From Primula veris (lineage: Eukaryota > Streptophyta > Magnoliopsida > Ericales > Primulaceae): a stretch of DNA of 64,000 bases. Shown here piece after piece: positions 13,206-24,100 of this stretch. The notes under the pieces were generated by a model. The model was not told where the DNA came from. It worked only from the letters and a program-made list of their open reading frames with translations, and searched no databases. The stretch spans positions 2,239,501 through 2,303,500 of the forward strand of contig OY821745.1 of the NCBI GenBank assembly GCA_963682055.1. The letters are read 5' to 3'. Every line of letters starts with the position of its first letter. Positions within the stretch are counted from its first letter, which is position 1. The position numbers and the translations under genes are program-made.

Positions 13206-13769
13206 ATATATCTATATTACTATACTCTACGTATAATCTTTCTCCTATTATACTATCTATCTAAAAATAAAAAAATTATTCTCTCTCCCTATCAACAGAG
13301 CATAAAAACAAAGGTATGTATTTTATCTTTCGATCTCTGTAATACTTCTATATAAATATATTATAATCCAATTGAACTTACAAAAGGGTTTTTTCTAATA
13401 TTTCGAACCAACTTATTTTGTTAAACTGTAATTATTTTTTTATTGTCTTTTTATATTAATAAAATCAGAATTTAGATCTAACTAGATTTTTTTTATTGGA
13501 ATTGAACATACTGTAATTGACTATTTCATTATAGTCATAACAAACAATGATTGGTTGAGTTTAATTGTTCGCTTCTTATTGTCTGGTATAATATTGATTA
13601 TTGTGGTGGTGATTTATGTTTACAACCATTTTATACAAATTAGCTAGTATTTTATGCATTTACGGCTATATTACTGTTTTTTCTTTAATTTTACCATAAT
13701 AAACTAATATCATGATGTTTGTGGGAATAACTCATATTTATAGCAATCATATATACAAAGTGAAATAAA

Positions 13770-13915
13770 GGCTTTGTTTAATGTAAAATCAATGTAAACA
13801 AATTTTTACGGACAAAACTAATATTTCTTGTGGTTGGTTTAAGGTAAAATCAATTTTTTAGGAAAATATTTCCCCCAAATCAAGTAAAATGAGGGAAAAC
13901 ATATCCCTTAAAAAA
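13770..13915 (+). repeat. Dispersed 140-bp repeat, copy B
   Basis: Partner of the repeat at 13075-13205, in the same orientation about 0.7 kb away: GGCTTTGTTTAATG, GGTAAAATCAATTTTTTAGG, TTTCCCCCAAATCAAG, GGGAAAACATAT. The divergence suggests an old duplication or two insertions. Confidence 0.55.
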
Positions 13916-13958
13916 AAGAGTTGTAAACGATTTACACGACAAAATTCTTTGTGCGCTA

Positions 13959-13981
13959 ATATATATATATATATATATATA
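13959..13981. repeat. (TA)n microsatellite
   Basis: An uninterrupted TA dinucleotide run of 23 bases. Confidence 0.9.
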
Positions 13982-15040
13982 CTAACGAACCTGTACACGT
14001 GATGCGTTGGTCTGACGGTAACCTATATTTATAGATACTAATTAAATCGAATATAAACTTGACAACCATAAAATTAAAATCACATAAATTAATAACAATA
14101 ATATTATTGAAAAAAAAAGTTTTCATACCTGGAATAGTAAAAAAATTAGAGAGATAGGGAGAGAAGATGAGAAAGAAGGGGAGAGAGAAACCTAAAATAG
14201 ACAAATGAATTTGAAAGTGAGATGACAGTTAACGTAACATAACAGTTTTATTTAGTATTTATTTTATTTGTAATTTGTGTAATTGAAGGAGTTTTTTTAT
14301 AAATACTTATTTTAAGACTTCATAAGGGGTGTTGACATAAATTAACAGTATATATATATATATAATATCTTTCATAATATTCTAATACTATCTTATGTTT
14401 ACAACCTGCCTTTTTTTAGTTAGTATTTCAAATATCTGTAAGGATCTATTACTATTTTTTTCTTCATTTGACCATTGGTAAACAAACATACATTTGTAAG
14501 ATATATAATATTTTAATAAAATATTAATGAATTATAAAAAGATGCACGAAAAAAAGTGGTTGACAAAGTTACTTTCAATAAAATAGACAAAATTTTAGTT
14601 CTTTAAAATTAATGAATAATCTTAGTTTTTTTCTATCAAAATTGTAATTAATCACTATTGTTTTCAAATTTTCACCAACTTATTTTTGTGACTTTTATTA
14701 ATTTTTTATGATTCCCATCTTAAAATATTATGTTGAAATTACAAACAATATTTATTTGTTTAAGCACCGACTTTGTCTAAATTTGAAGAAGCACCACAGC
14801 CTTGAATTTCAATAGAATTTTACATGAAAATACTTTTATGCACCAAACATAGGTAAACATAACAAAAAAATTCATCTCAAAACTTTTATAGAAAAATCAT
14901 TTCCTCTGGGAAACATTTTATTGCTAAACAAATGGAGCCAAGATGTAATACTAACACTTTTTTGGTATCCGTCGTATACCTAAACAAAATAAAAACAATA
15001 TATATTACTTCTATTATTTATTGTAGTTTACTAAATTATA
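13982..15040. other. Upstream region of the ERF gene
   Basis: AT-rich sequence with no coding frame of note. A second TA run lies near 14348-14363. No other structure is recognised. Confidence 0.4.
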
Positions 15041-15165
15041 TGTAATTTTGATCGGATTATAATATATATCAAAATTTTTATTACGACGATTTTAATACAA
15101 GTTATTGACCGATCAAAATTACACGAAGTTTCGTAATGCACGGTTAACCGGGAACAGTGACTATA
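15041..15165. mobile_element. Stowaway MITE remnant in the ERF promoter
   Basis: It matches the interior and right end of the two complete Stowaway copies in this window: TAATTTTGATCGG, then ACAAGTTATTGACCGATC, AAAATTACACGAAGTTTCG and GTTAACCGGGAAC. The complete copies read TGCAATTTTGACCGG and GCACG(C/T)AGTTTCGTAATGG there. The outer terminal repeats are lost. It ends only about 10 bases before the ERF TATA box. Confidence 0.6.
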
Positions 15166-15173
15166 ATTAGTAT

Positions 15174-15181
15174 TATAAATA
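15174..15181 (+). promoter_or_regulatory. TATA box of the ERF gene
   Basis: TATAAATA lies 63 bp upstream of the ATG at 15244. Initiation about 30 bases downstream would leave a short leader of roughly 35-40 nt, rich in CA, which is normal for plant ERF genes. Confidence 0.6.
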
Positions 15182-15243
15182 CGAAGTCCACTACTTCATA
15201 AATTCCAACCAAGCTCTCTAACAACACTCACTTAACCCAAAAA

Positions 15244-16200
15244 ATGGACCAAATTCCCTTCTTACCAAGCCCCAACCTTTTCCGGTACAAACCAACCCAA
15301 ACACTCTCCTTATTCAATGAACTGATCCAGCTTTTACCCTCACCGGTTCAGGCAAAACCTGAGCCGTCTCCAACCCTAGACGGCATTGCCGCAGTCGTCG
15401 GGGAGCAAGTACTATTCGGTACCAAATCTGGACCAGTTACAACAGATACAAACAATGTAGCGGTTCAGAAATGCTATAGAGGTGTGAGAAAGAGGCCATG
15501 GGGGAGATACTCGGCTGAGATACGAGACCGTATAGGGAGGTGTCGACACTGGCTTGGCACCTTCGATACAGCTGAAGAGGCAGCGCATGCATATGATTCA
15601 GCTGCGCGCCGCCTCAAAGGCTCGAAGGCGAGAACTAACTTCTCCGTGCCTTTTTTCCTACCGACTCCACCAGAGACTCCTGCATATCCGACGGAGTCCA
15701 CGTCATCGTCGTCGTCGGGTGGTTGTGAAAAAAAGAAGAAGAGGGGTAGGAAAAGCAAAGAGGACAAGGTAAATGCGCATGTTAGCAAGAAATGCTCTAG
15801 GGTTACTACCCTAGCGCAACTCTTTAGCCCAAGTGAGGCAATGGCGCATGCTAGCATGAATCGTACTGTTTTTGATCACCAAGGTGCGCAAAAGGCGCAT
15901 ATGAAACATATTATTTTGGATCATGATCCATGTGTGAATAAGGCGCATTTTGGTGGAAACCATGCGGATCACTTTAGCATGAACAGCAGTACCGTTTCGG
16001 CTACTAGTCCATATGTGCAAAACGCGCAAGTAAGGAAGAAATGTGCGGTTGTGACTTCGCTATCACAGTTGTGTACCCCGAATCGGCCCACGGTACCGGT
16101 TAGCAGGGGTGTAGGTGACGTGGAGCTGGACTTGAAACTTGGGGGTGGTGGATTTAGCAATAATTATGCAACTATCACTAAGTTGTCTACTATTATTTAG
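15244..16200 (+). CDS. AP2/ERF transcription factor, group VIII-like, with EAR-type repression motif
   Basis: Intronless, 318 aa. The AP2/ERF DNA-binding domain spans about residues 77-135: [19 protein letters not shown], then [18 protein letters not shown] and KARTNF. The [14 protein letters not shown] form is typical of the LEAFY PETIOLE/PUCHI/ESR branch of group VIII. After it comes a Ser run and a basic KKKKRGRK cluster that could be a nuclear localisation signal. The C-terminal third repeats a motif: [17 protein letters not shown] at about residue 180 and [17 protein letters not shown] at about 263. Several degenerate [NMK]-A-H units lie between. Near the end LDLKL fits the LxLxL EAR repression motif. 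It should bind GCC-box-like DNA in the nucleus, probably as a repressor. By position it may be the ERF084 (At1g80580) counterpart, from memory. The start ATG is the first in the frame. Confidence 0.93.
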   Translation: MDQIPFLPSPNLFRYKPTQTLSLFNELIQLLPSPVQAKPEPSPTLDGIAAVVGEQVLFGTKSGPVTTDTNNVAVQKCYRGVRKRPWGRYSAEIRDRIGRCRHWLGTFDTAEEAAHAYDSAARRLKGSKARTNFSVPFFLPTPPETPAYPTESTSSSSSGGCEKKKKRGRKSKEDKVNAHVSKKCSRVTTLAQLFSPSEAMAHASMNRTVFDHQGAQKAHMKHIILDHDPCVNKAHFGGNHADHFSMNSSTVSATSPYVQNAQVRKKCAVVTSLSQLCTPNRPTVPVSRGVGDVELDLKLGGGGFSNNYATITKLSTII

Positions 16201-17451
16201 AATATTATTAGTAGTGCTGTTTTGAGGATCTAGCTTAATGGTTTGTTTTGAAATTGGAGTAGTGTTTTGGTCACGTATGTTTTATCACGCTTGTTTAATT
16301 CACCTAGGAAAGAAAATTCAATTCTTCAGAAAAACGATTTTGGCATTTGCGTGACATGCACAAACGTGACACATTTTCAGAAATGATCAGGCTATAGCTA
16401 GTGCTTTTTGATTTACTATTATTAAGATGGTTGTGGTTATTAGTAGTTTGTATATTGTAAATCTTTTTTAATTGAAGCAGCTTTGATTTGTGAACATCGT
16501 GTTTAAAGCATCTTAATTGATAGTTTCGTTTACTTTTACTGAGGGTAAAAAGATTTGCATTGCTGTGCATGAACTTATAACACTAGCAAATGTACAAGTT
16601 AGAGAATAAACACTAATCAAATTTACAGAATGAATCGATTTCGAGTTGTTCTAAAATTGAATTGGTCGGTAATAGCAGAAGACCGGACTAATTGCATTAC
16701 TGGTATTGTTTTATAGGTATGTCGGACCAGATTAGTCCATAATAAAACGTACCAATAGGCAATAGATAACCGGACACTCAAAATCGATGGCGGTGAAGTA
16801 CTGTTCATTTTCTTTTCCACGAGTACAGTTTTTTTAACGACACTGGCTTCAGTACTTAGTTTTGTATCGATGTTAATACTTTCCAAAAAAGTTAACTCGC
16901 TATATTTTCAACAACGATACTCATACCAAATTTACATCAATAGCATCACACACGCTTCAGTTTATACTCAATAACATTTACCTCGAGTGTTACAGTTGCT
17001 AGTTGCTCAGATCAGTAATTCTCGAGCAACCATTAGTAATCGTAGTCATTAAACAATTAAAGTACATATACACGCGACTAGCTAGCGAGTGACTCATGGC
17101 CAAAAACGATACAAATCGAATAACTCTCAGTTACAAGAATCCTAATATGTAAAAAACATCTATATTTTCTTTCTTACGGCTCATCACCATACTCAACAAT
17201 TTTAATATTCAAAAATGATAGAAAGCAATCGTCTCATTGTCCTATATAGAATTAAACGGATTAAGCAATAACTAAACAGAATTATACGAGATTAACTGTT
17301 AGATAGTGTATTTTTGTTTAAAACTTGTCCTACGTCTTTTAGAACATTGTATGAAGTTTTTTTTTATACCAAAATGGCCTATCTGGGACTTAAAAAGGTC
17401 AGAATGAGCTAGATCTCTTTAAAATTCTCAATATGGTATACCTCTATTATG
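16201..17451. other. 3' flank of the ERF gene and intergenic sequence
   Basis: The 3' untranslated region probably occupies the first few hundred bases. Two minus-strand frames (16304-16570, 16623-16886) have no recognisable motif and are probably chance. Nothing else is seen before the tandem array at 17452. Confidence 0.45.
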
Positions 17452-17705
17452 TTCGTTAATTGAATTGACGAATTTCATAAAAATTTAAATAGTATTTCGT
17501 TAATTGAAATGACGAAATTCATAAAAATTAAATAGTATTTCGTTAATTGAAATGACGAAATTCATAAAAATTAAATAGTATTTCGTTAATTGAATTGACG
17601 AAATTCATAAAAATTAAATAGTACTGTGTTAATTGAATTGACGAAATTCATAAAAAATTAAATAGTAATTCGTTAATTGAATTGACGAAATTCAATAAAA
17701 AATTT
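17452..17705 (+). repeat. Six-copy 43-44 bp tandem array of palindromic units
   Basis: Units start near 17452, 17496, 17539, 17582, 17625 and 17669. Each contains the dyad TTCGTTAATTGAATTGACGAA followed by a spacer close to TTCATAAAAATTAAATAGTA. Copies 2 and 3 read GAAATGACG, and copy 5 has lost the TTCG start. The array is highly homogeneous, so it expanded recently. Confidence 0.85.
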
Positions 17706-17975
17706 AGATATTCGTCATTTCTTAAAGAACTTCGTTAATTATTTTAACGAATTGTATTTAATTTTTAAGAATAGTTCGTCAATTCAATATTTAACGAACT
17801 TAGAGGTTTTGATTCTACATCACTTGTTAATTATTTTAACACAGTGTATTTAATTTTTAAGAATGGTTCGTTAATTCAATTAACGAACTTAGTGGTTTTC
17901 ATTTTACAAATCTTCGTTAATTCTTTTAACGAAGTGTATTTAATTTTTAAGAATACTCCGTTAATTCAATCAGTA
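17706..17975 (-). repeat. Inverted partner array of the 43-bp dyad repeat
   Basis: Three units of roughly 85-95 bp, each with TTCGTTAATT...TTTTAACGAA, then TGTATTTAATTTTTAAGAAT and GTTCGT(T/C)AATTCAAT. On the minus strand these read like the unit of the preceding array (TTGAATTGACGAA then TTAAAAATTAAATA). The two arrays therefore form a large inverted arrangement, possibly one fold-back element. Confidence 0.65.
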
Positions 17976-18107
17976 ATAATAAATTTTTGATGTGAGTCGA
18001 TTTTTAATTTATAAATGCAGGCGTACGTATTAAATTGCGACAAATTGGTTAGCAGATGGCTTAAATATAGGTTTATATGCATACACTTTTCATTAATACA
18101 TATACAA

Positions 18108-18270
18108 ATCATGTCACGTGATAAAAACTCAGCCTACTAAAAACTCAAATAAATATATTAAAACTCTAGTTTGAGTCTATCCTAAATTTAAATATTAATT
18201 AATTTTATTAATTTTATTATTTTTTATTTTTAATAAATTATGTTTTTATTACGTGACGTGACTTATATCA
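18108..18270. repeat. Inverted-repeat element (candidate MITE)
   Basis: TCATGTCACGTGATAAAAAC near 18110 pairs imperfectly with the complement of GTTTTTATTACGTGACGTGA near 18255. The interior is very AT-rich. Its internal GTCTATCCTAAATTTAAATA recurs near 19052, suggesting a second, decayed copy. Confidence 0.5.
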
Positions 18271-18714
18271 CACCCCACTAATATAGCCTCTCTGTTTAGC
18301 AGATGGATTAAATATAATGCTGTCACATAGTAATAACTTTTGAAATGATTTGTTTGGCGAGAATAGGGAGAAAAGCAATTATGAAAACAAGATGTTATTT
18401 TATTTTATTTTGTAATCAAAACAGGATCTTATTACTTATTAGTGATGGTAGCTAGGGAAATAAATCAATAAATGACATAAAATCAACAGAGCAGTGTGAC
18501 AGTGGGTCAGTAAATAGTATTTAGTACTTTGTTGAAAATATAGTACAAAACTCTTACTCAACCTGTTCGTGTATCAAATCGCAATCGATAGCTTTTTTTA
18601 TCTCTGCTTAATATTGTACTGTCTTACACAAGTCACAGAAGGTAATTTATGTCAGGTAATAATATTTACATTTTATATGTGCAAATTTTATAGATAAATA
18701 TATTATGATTAAAT

Positions 18715-18845
18715 TATTTAAATATTAATTTTAAAAATTTGTAAATATAGTTTAACATTTGAACTATATGATTAATTTTTAAAAAATTCGATTTCGACAA
18801 ATTGAATATAAATTATTTATTGGTCAAAATTGCACGTATTTTACA
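18715..18845. mobile_element. Decayed Stowaway-like MITE
   Basis: It contains TTTAACATTTGAACTATATG, then TTTCGACAAATT and TTGGTCAAAATTGCACG, in the order found in the complete Stowaway copies at 24913 and 38940. Terminal repeats are not recognisable. Confidence 0.5.
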
Positions 18846-19439
18846 ACAATTTAAAATGAACTTTGAAACAATCAGTTTATTTGACTGTTCATGATACAGT
18901 CAGTTTAACCCGTTAGATTAGAAAATGAATTGTTAGATGATTTTTTTCAATAATTAAATTTTTTTTTATTTTCAACAAATTCGAATTTTATAAATTAAAA
19001 ACAAATTGTACAACACACTAAAACCAAAATAAAAATATATAACCTTATGGGGGTCTATCCTAAATTTAAATATTAATCAAAATTTAATTTTTTTATTCAT
19101 TTGACACATTTTTATGAAAATGGTTTGTGAACCAGTCATATAGACCGACCCTATTAATTCCCAAAACTAAGGTATTACATATTAATATATATATACACAT
19201 GCATACAGTTTACCTAATAAGCTATATTGTCATCATCAAGTCACCCGTTTTTTGTGGGCGGCACCTTATTTTGCCTTTAAAAGCCTTATTTCACGTTTGA
19301 CTATAAATTATAGTACTGTTTTAACATTTTTTGTGTTGTTGGCAAAAACTAGAATCAATGTTGGAATATTAACTATAAAGATATGTACCTGTCTAAAAAA
19401 AAAAAAAAAAAAAAAAGTTGTCATATTTATTGTCTATAT

Positions 19440-19563
19440 TAAATTTAGTATTGCTAAATTTAGAAACAAAAATTATTACTAAATTGTTACTAAATTTAAC
19501 GACGTTCACTTTACTAACATTTTTCAAAAATTAAATTGTTCCTATCGTAATATTTTCTTGTAG
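19440..19563 (-). mobile_element. CACTA-like transposon end
   Basis: On the plus strand the segment runs through CTAAATTTAACGACGTTCAC and CAAAAATTAAATTGTT to TTTTCTTGTAGT at 19555-19563. It parallels the element at 53823-54186, which ends in the same TTTTCTTGTAGT. On the minus strand this is the ACTACAAGAAAA terminus. The first base of CACTA is altered. Confidence 0.5.
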
Positions 19564-19639
19564 TTATAGGCTACACATGGCGTTTTAAAATTCCACTTGA
19601 TCAAGAAATAAGTTTTGCAAACCGAAACAGAACACTAAA

Positions 19640-19782
19640 AAAAAATTCAGGGTATCAATAGTTTAGTACTAATAGTTAATTATATGATAGTTGCTAAAAT
19701 TTAACAACAAAAATTGTTACCAAGTGTTAATAACTGTAATTTTGAGTGATTAGTCGTGAAGTAACTGTTAGTTTTTGTAGTG
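19640..19782 (-). mobile_element. Second CACTA-like transposon end
   Basis: Repeats such as GCTAAAATTTAACAACAAAA lead into TTTTTGTAGTG at 19772-19782, the complement of CACTACAAAAA. It lies directly next to the non-repetitive open segment at 19794-20069, so that segment may be internal to, or captured by, a CACTA-type element. Confidence 0.5.
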
Positions 19783-19793
19783 ACCATCTTTAT

Positions 19794-20069
19794 TTATATA
19801 ATCTGTTGAACTCCTGGACTTCGCTTACCGTCTAGCCTCCGCCTTATTTCCACATAGGGTTTAAAGCACTGGATGAAGGTAGCTATAAGCACGTAAAGGT
19901 AATTAGCAGAATACTGTACAAATTCATTCATGGCATTATATCGCACCCTTTCAAAACCGTAAGATACACTTATAAACATCATGTCCTCTTTATCTTTTAC
20001 ACGACTAGTTAAGTCGACACAGAATTTAGCCCTCGGCTGCATTAACATGTCACTACTCATCGAATACAT
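19794..20069 (-). other. Unrecognised 91-aa open frame next to CACTA-like end
   Basis: The frame starts MYSMSSDMLMQPRAKFCV and ends without a known motif. Its base composition is higher in GC than the flanks and the block continues as non-AT-rich sequence to about 20300. That fits an old gene or transposase fragment. I recognise no family and infer only that this is captured or degraded coding DNA. Confidence 0.3.
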
Positions 20070-21149
20070 TTTCTTTCAAGGATAGGCCTCGACACCAAAT
20101 TAGCCTGAAGTGACAATTCTGAACCGCTGGATAAACTATTATTAAAAATGTTTTGGTCGACAGCTCGCTCTTTACCCTTCTGGCTAAAATAGTGTTCATC
20201 ACTATAGCAACTCGGACCGAGAAAGGTTTAATCGGGTGATTAGCGAGAACGTAGTCCCATCTCGGCCTATTTTCTGAAGTAATTGTACGTCATTATTCGG
20301 CTTTACAAATTACTCCCAAACAAACCAGGTAAAACCAGTCGCAAGCAAACACACTAGAAATGCAGATGGACTAAAAATCAAATTTCAACTGGGCTTTACT
20401 TGAAAAAAAAAAAGAACGCAAAAATATTAGTAGTTTCTGGAGAAAATGCCGATCGATGAAATATTTGCACCATTAAGAAAAACAAAGGTTACGGATCGAT
20501 GAAACATGAATCTATATTTTTTTCGACAGACTAATTCACACGAAACTAATTCATCAATACAAATATTACATCAATAGTTTCCATTAAACAATAACTAAAA
20601 TAATTCATCAATACAGATACAGAAGCAAAAAAATAATTCTCAAGACAATATCGTCATCTAGCATCACCCAACTTGTAGTAGGATGGGAGACCTTGAATTT
20701 TAACTAAAATAGATAAAATTAAAGGTAATTGCAGCAGATTTAAAGGCAGAATCACAGGGGGCCTCAACAAACATAATCACATGCTCATATATCCTCTTGT
20801 ACTTTTGGTCCAAAAATAGTCAAACTCAAAATCAGAATGCCAGTGTTTGAGTAGATCTAATAAAAATTTAAAAATAGGCAAAAATTAAATTGCCTCCTAC
20901 TAAATGTACAATTTACTTGATAGTAATTTTCTAGCTAAGGTAGTAGGATAAAGAGTATCGACCTGAAAAGAATTTAAGAGAAAAATACAAACTAATACAG
21001 ATACCGCTAACTCACCTTACAACAAGGTTAGCTGTTATTCAAGTGTTGGGTTTTTCTTCAGATAATAGTTTTCACTTAATTGTTTCTATTCGGAAAACGG
21101 ACTTCGTGAAGGACGCTTTATCAGTCTCTGATACACTCGATCTATGGTC
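20070..21149. other. Intergenic sequence and 3' untranslated region of the unknown-protein gene
   Basis: The part nearest 21149 should be the 3' UTR of the minus-strand gene ending there. The part to about 20300 resembles the captured-DNA block. Nothing else can be supported. Confidence 0.4.
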
Positions 21150-24100
21150 TCAAGGGGTAGGGTCTTCTAGTGGTAGATTTAGATCAGGCAATTTAAATTT
21201 ACTTTCCCGGTTCGCTACCTCTTCGTGTGACTTTGGACAATTTTTGATACTAGAATGTTCTACAATTTTACTGCTATTAGTTCTCAAATCTTCGGAAAAA
21301 GGGTTATAAGAAGCCATTTTCAGGTCTTGTTCCACAGGTACATGTAGCGTCACAGTCTTTGCCGAGCAAGATACATAATGAAGCTGCAATTTTAGTAGGA
21401 AAAGTTTAGAATCCGATCGACCACACAAACAAAAGACTAACTTAATACAGGGGGGAAAATATACGATTCAACAGTCAACAGTCTATCAAGCACAGTTTTA
21501 TGTCTATATGCAAATAATTCATATCAAGACTCAAGAGAAATATCAATCGTACTGACCGATATTTTATTCCAATGAAACCAATTCTGTTAGCCTTATATGC
21601 CAAAAGAAATAGATTAAGACGTTGATACTATGCTTAAATCTGCTCTCTGTTTAAGTGACCTTAATGATGTCTATTTTCATAACATCAAATGTTTTCAGTT
21701 TGTTATATTACAAAGTAGACAACAACAACAAAACTTTCTGAAGGGTGTAAAGGCTGCCATGGGATCATTCTTCATCTACAGTGCTGTTTGGCTACAGACT
21801 AGAGATTTGAGCAGAATTATACACTCGTCTCCCATAAATTATTACTTATCACATTTGCATTGATGACCTTAGAATTCTTTAGAGTGGTTAATTTGTCAGG
21901 ACTTTAGGTGATTCCAATTAGGTTCATCAGTTGATGAAAGATATTACCAGCTTAGTCAAAAAATTAACAAGATACAGTAAAAGAAAGCATTTAACAATGA
22001 ACTGTGATCGAAGCACCAAACCGATCTACTAGCCAGTTTATAGTGCACTCCAAGAATCAAAATGGGACATAAGTGTGTGATTAAAAAACAAAAGATATTG
22101 GCCTTTTGCTAGAGCCATGCTTTCTGATCAAAGACCAAATGCAGATCAGACAAAAAAATTGGCCCCAAAAAAAAACTAAAATACAAGAACAAGATCCTTT
22201 GGAAACTGTACCTTCAATCTCTTCAATCTATCATTTGTAGCTCTTTCTATCTCTACAGCAACACGCAGCGAGACCAATTTCTGGCAGTATAAAAAACAAG
22301 AATGCATCCTTAAAGTTAAAATAGTGGCATGCGGACATATTTGCTTAAATGAGTTTGTGATATAAGTCGTTAATTGCACGTTACCTTCTTGAGATCTTCT
22401 CTTTCCTTCAAAACCAGGGCTTCATCGTCTTTAACTTCAGCCAATGTCTGAAATAGACATAAAATGACAACAGTGTTCACCTTAATCATGAAATTAGAAA
22501 AAAAGAGAGCTAAAAAACTGAAAAAAAACTGTCTTATGGCTCTGTATCTCCTACAATTATCGTTTCCACAATCTACACGAAGTTAGAAATCCACAATTTC
22601 ACCTGTTAGGGCCAGTGGCGTTTTTGTTAAATTTTCACTCCAAAAATCATGGATTACCTTCTTCTTTCTTGACTTCTTGCTTGTTGTATTCTCACTAGGA
22701 TCAATAACCTGCATATCAAAAAATTATCAGATTTAAATAAGCTAAATTACTATTTCAACTAGCAGTTAAGAGAACTTTAGATGGAAAGGTAGAAAATAGA
22801 CGGAGTATATAAGATCATAAAATGAATTTTGGTAAAGAAAAGTTATGAATAAATCCAACAGGTAGCAGCACTAACTTTGCACAAGCTAATTTATTGCCAT
22901 TTAAAGTTTGTGACAAAACCACTCCAAAAATCTTGTCCATTTAGGTCTTTAGTATCGATCTAAGCATCCCTTTAGGAATTTACAAAGTTTTACACATTCT
23001 GATACAGTAAAATCACCATTGAATTTTCACAAAATTCCCCAATAAGCTAAGTTCTCGACTCTGGCATGATTTTACGTGGGGCAAGAGGAAGAACCTGAAG
23101 TTCAAAGACGATTCTCACAGTTTCAAACCCAAACAAGCAGTTTAATCACTTAAATAGTTAAATATCTTTTTTAAAGCGCAAAACTGAACCTAGTGTTGTT
23201 GTACTATGATATAGGGATTTGTAGTCGCTATGAATTTGTTTTTCGCTGTTAATAAGGCAGAAAGTGATTGAGATGATAACACGATACGAGTTTAAATTAT
23301 GTTTTCCCACTTTTTCAACATTTCTTTATAAATAGCACAGTCACCAAAGACAATACTGCTCAAACAGAAACGTTACCTACATAAACAACCAAAACATGGT
23401 TTCTTCTTACATCCAAAACAAAACCTTCATTTAAAAGCTAGGGAAACAGGTTGTCACGGTGTCACCTAATAGACAAACAGATTGTTCACTTGTTCAATAG
23501 AGCCAAATTTCGTAGATAACCCCACTTTTGAGTTTTGACTGAGTCCGAAATTTCTCTAAATTTAAGCTTAATATGACTGTATAATATGTCTAAATTCCAT
23601 TTTTTTCCTCAGAAGTGGACAGAAAATTGAAGAAAACAGTTGTACACTTCAAGGCTCCAAGCTGCAATTAATGTGAGCCTGATAAAAATTCTAAAGCCAG
23701 TCCAGCTTTAAACATCATACTTTTAGGCAGCCATTTATGAAACAACAGAATATTCAATTCTAAGCAGACTGACTACATTCAGTACAAGTAATGGGGGAAA
23801 AAACACGGAGCTATATAGTAGCAAAGGATTGCCATTGCAACAACACAGATCACAAAAACACTAGTACTATTTTTCTTTATGTAACTAACATAAAAGTAAT
23901 GTTTAACATGTATTTAGACGACCGTATAAGATTAGTCTAGGTTTCTGGCACCCCAAAAAAGTCGCTCTCAACCGAGCAAAATGATAGAAAGTCCAAACTT
24001 GAATCTGCAATCATGTAAGCAGTGATGATAATAATTACTCCCTCAGTTCCTAAGCAATTGAACATCACGAAACAGTTCCTAAACAATTAAATCTGCAACC

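Noticed and set aside
15474..16160. Minus-strand and shifted frames overlapping the ERF gene
   Set aside because: They are shadows of the 318-aa ERF frame, which alone has a recognisable domain.
17452..17705. CRISPR array
   Set aside because: Regularly spaced repeats in a plant genome with conserved, not unique, spacers. This is a minisatellite.
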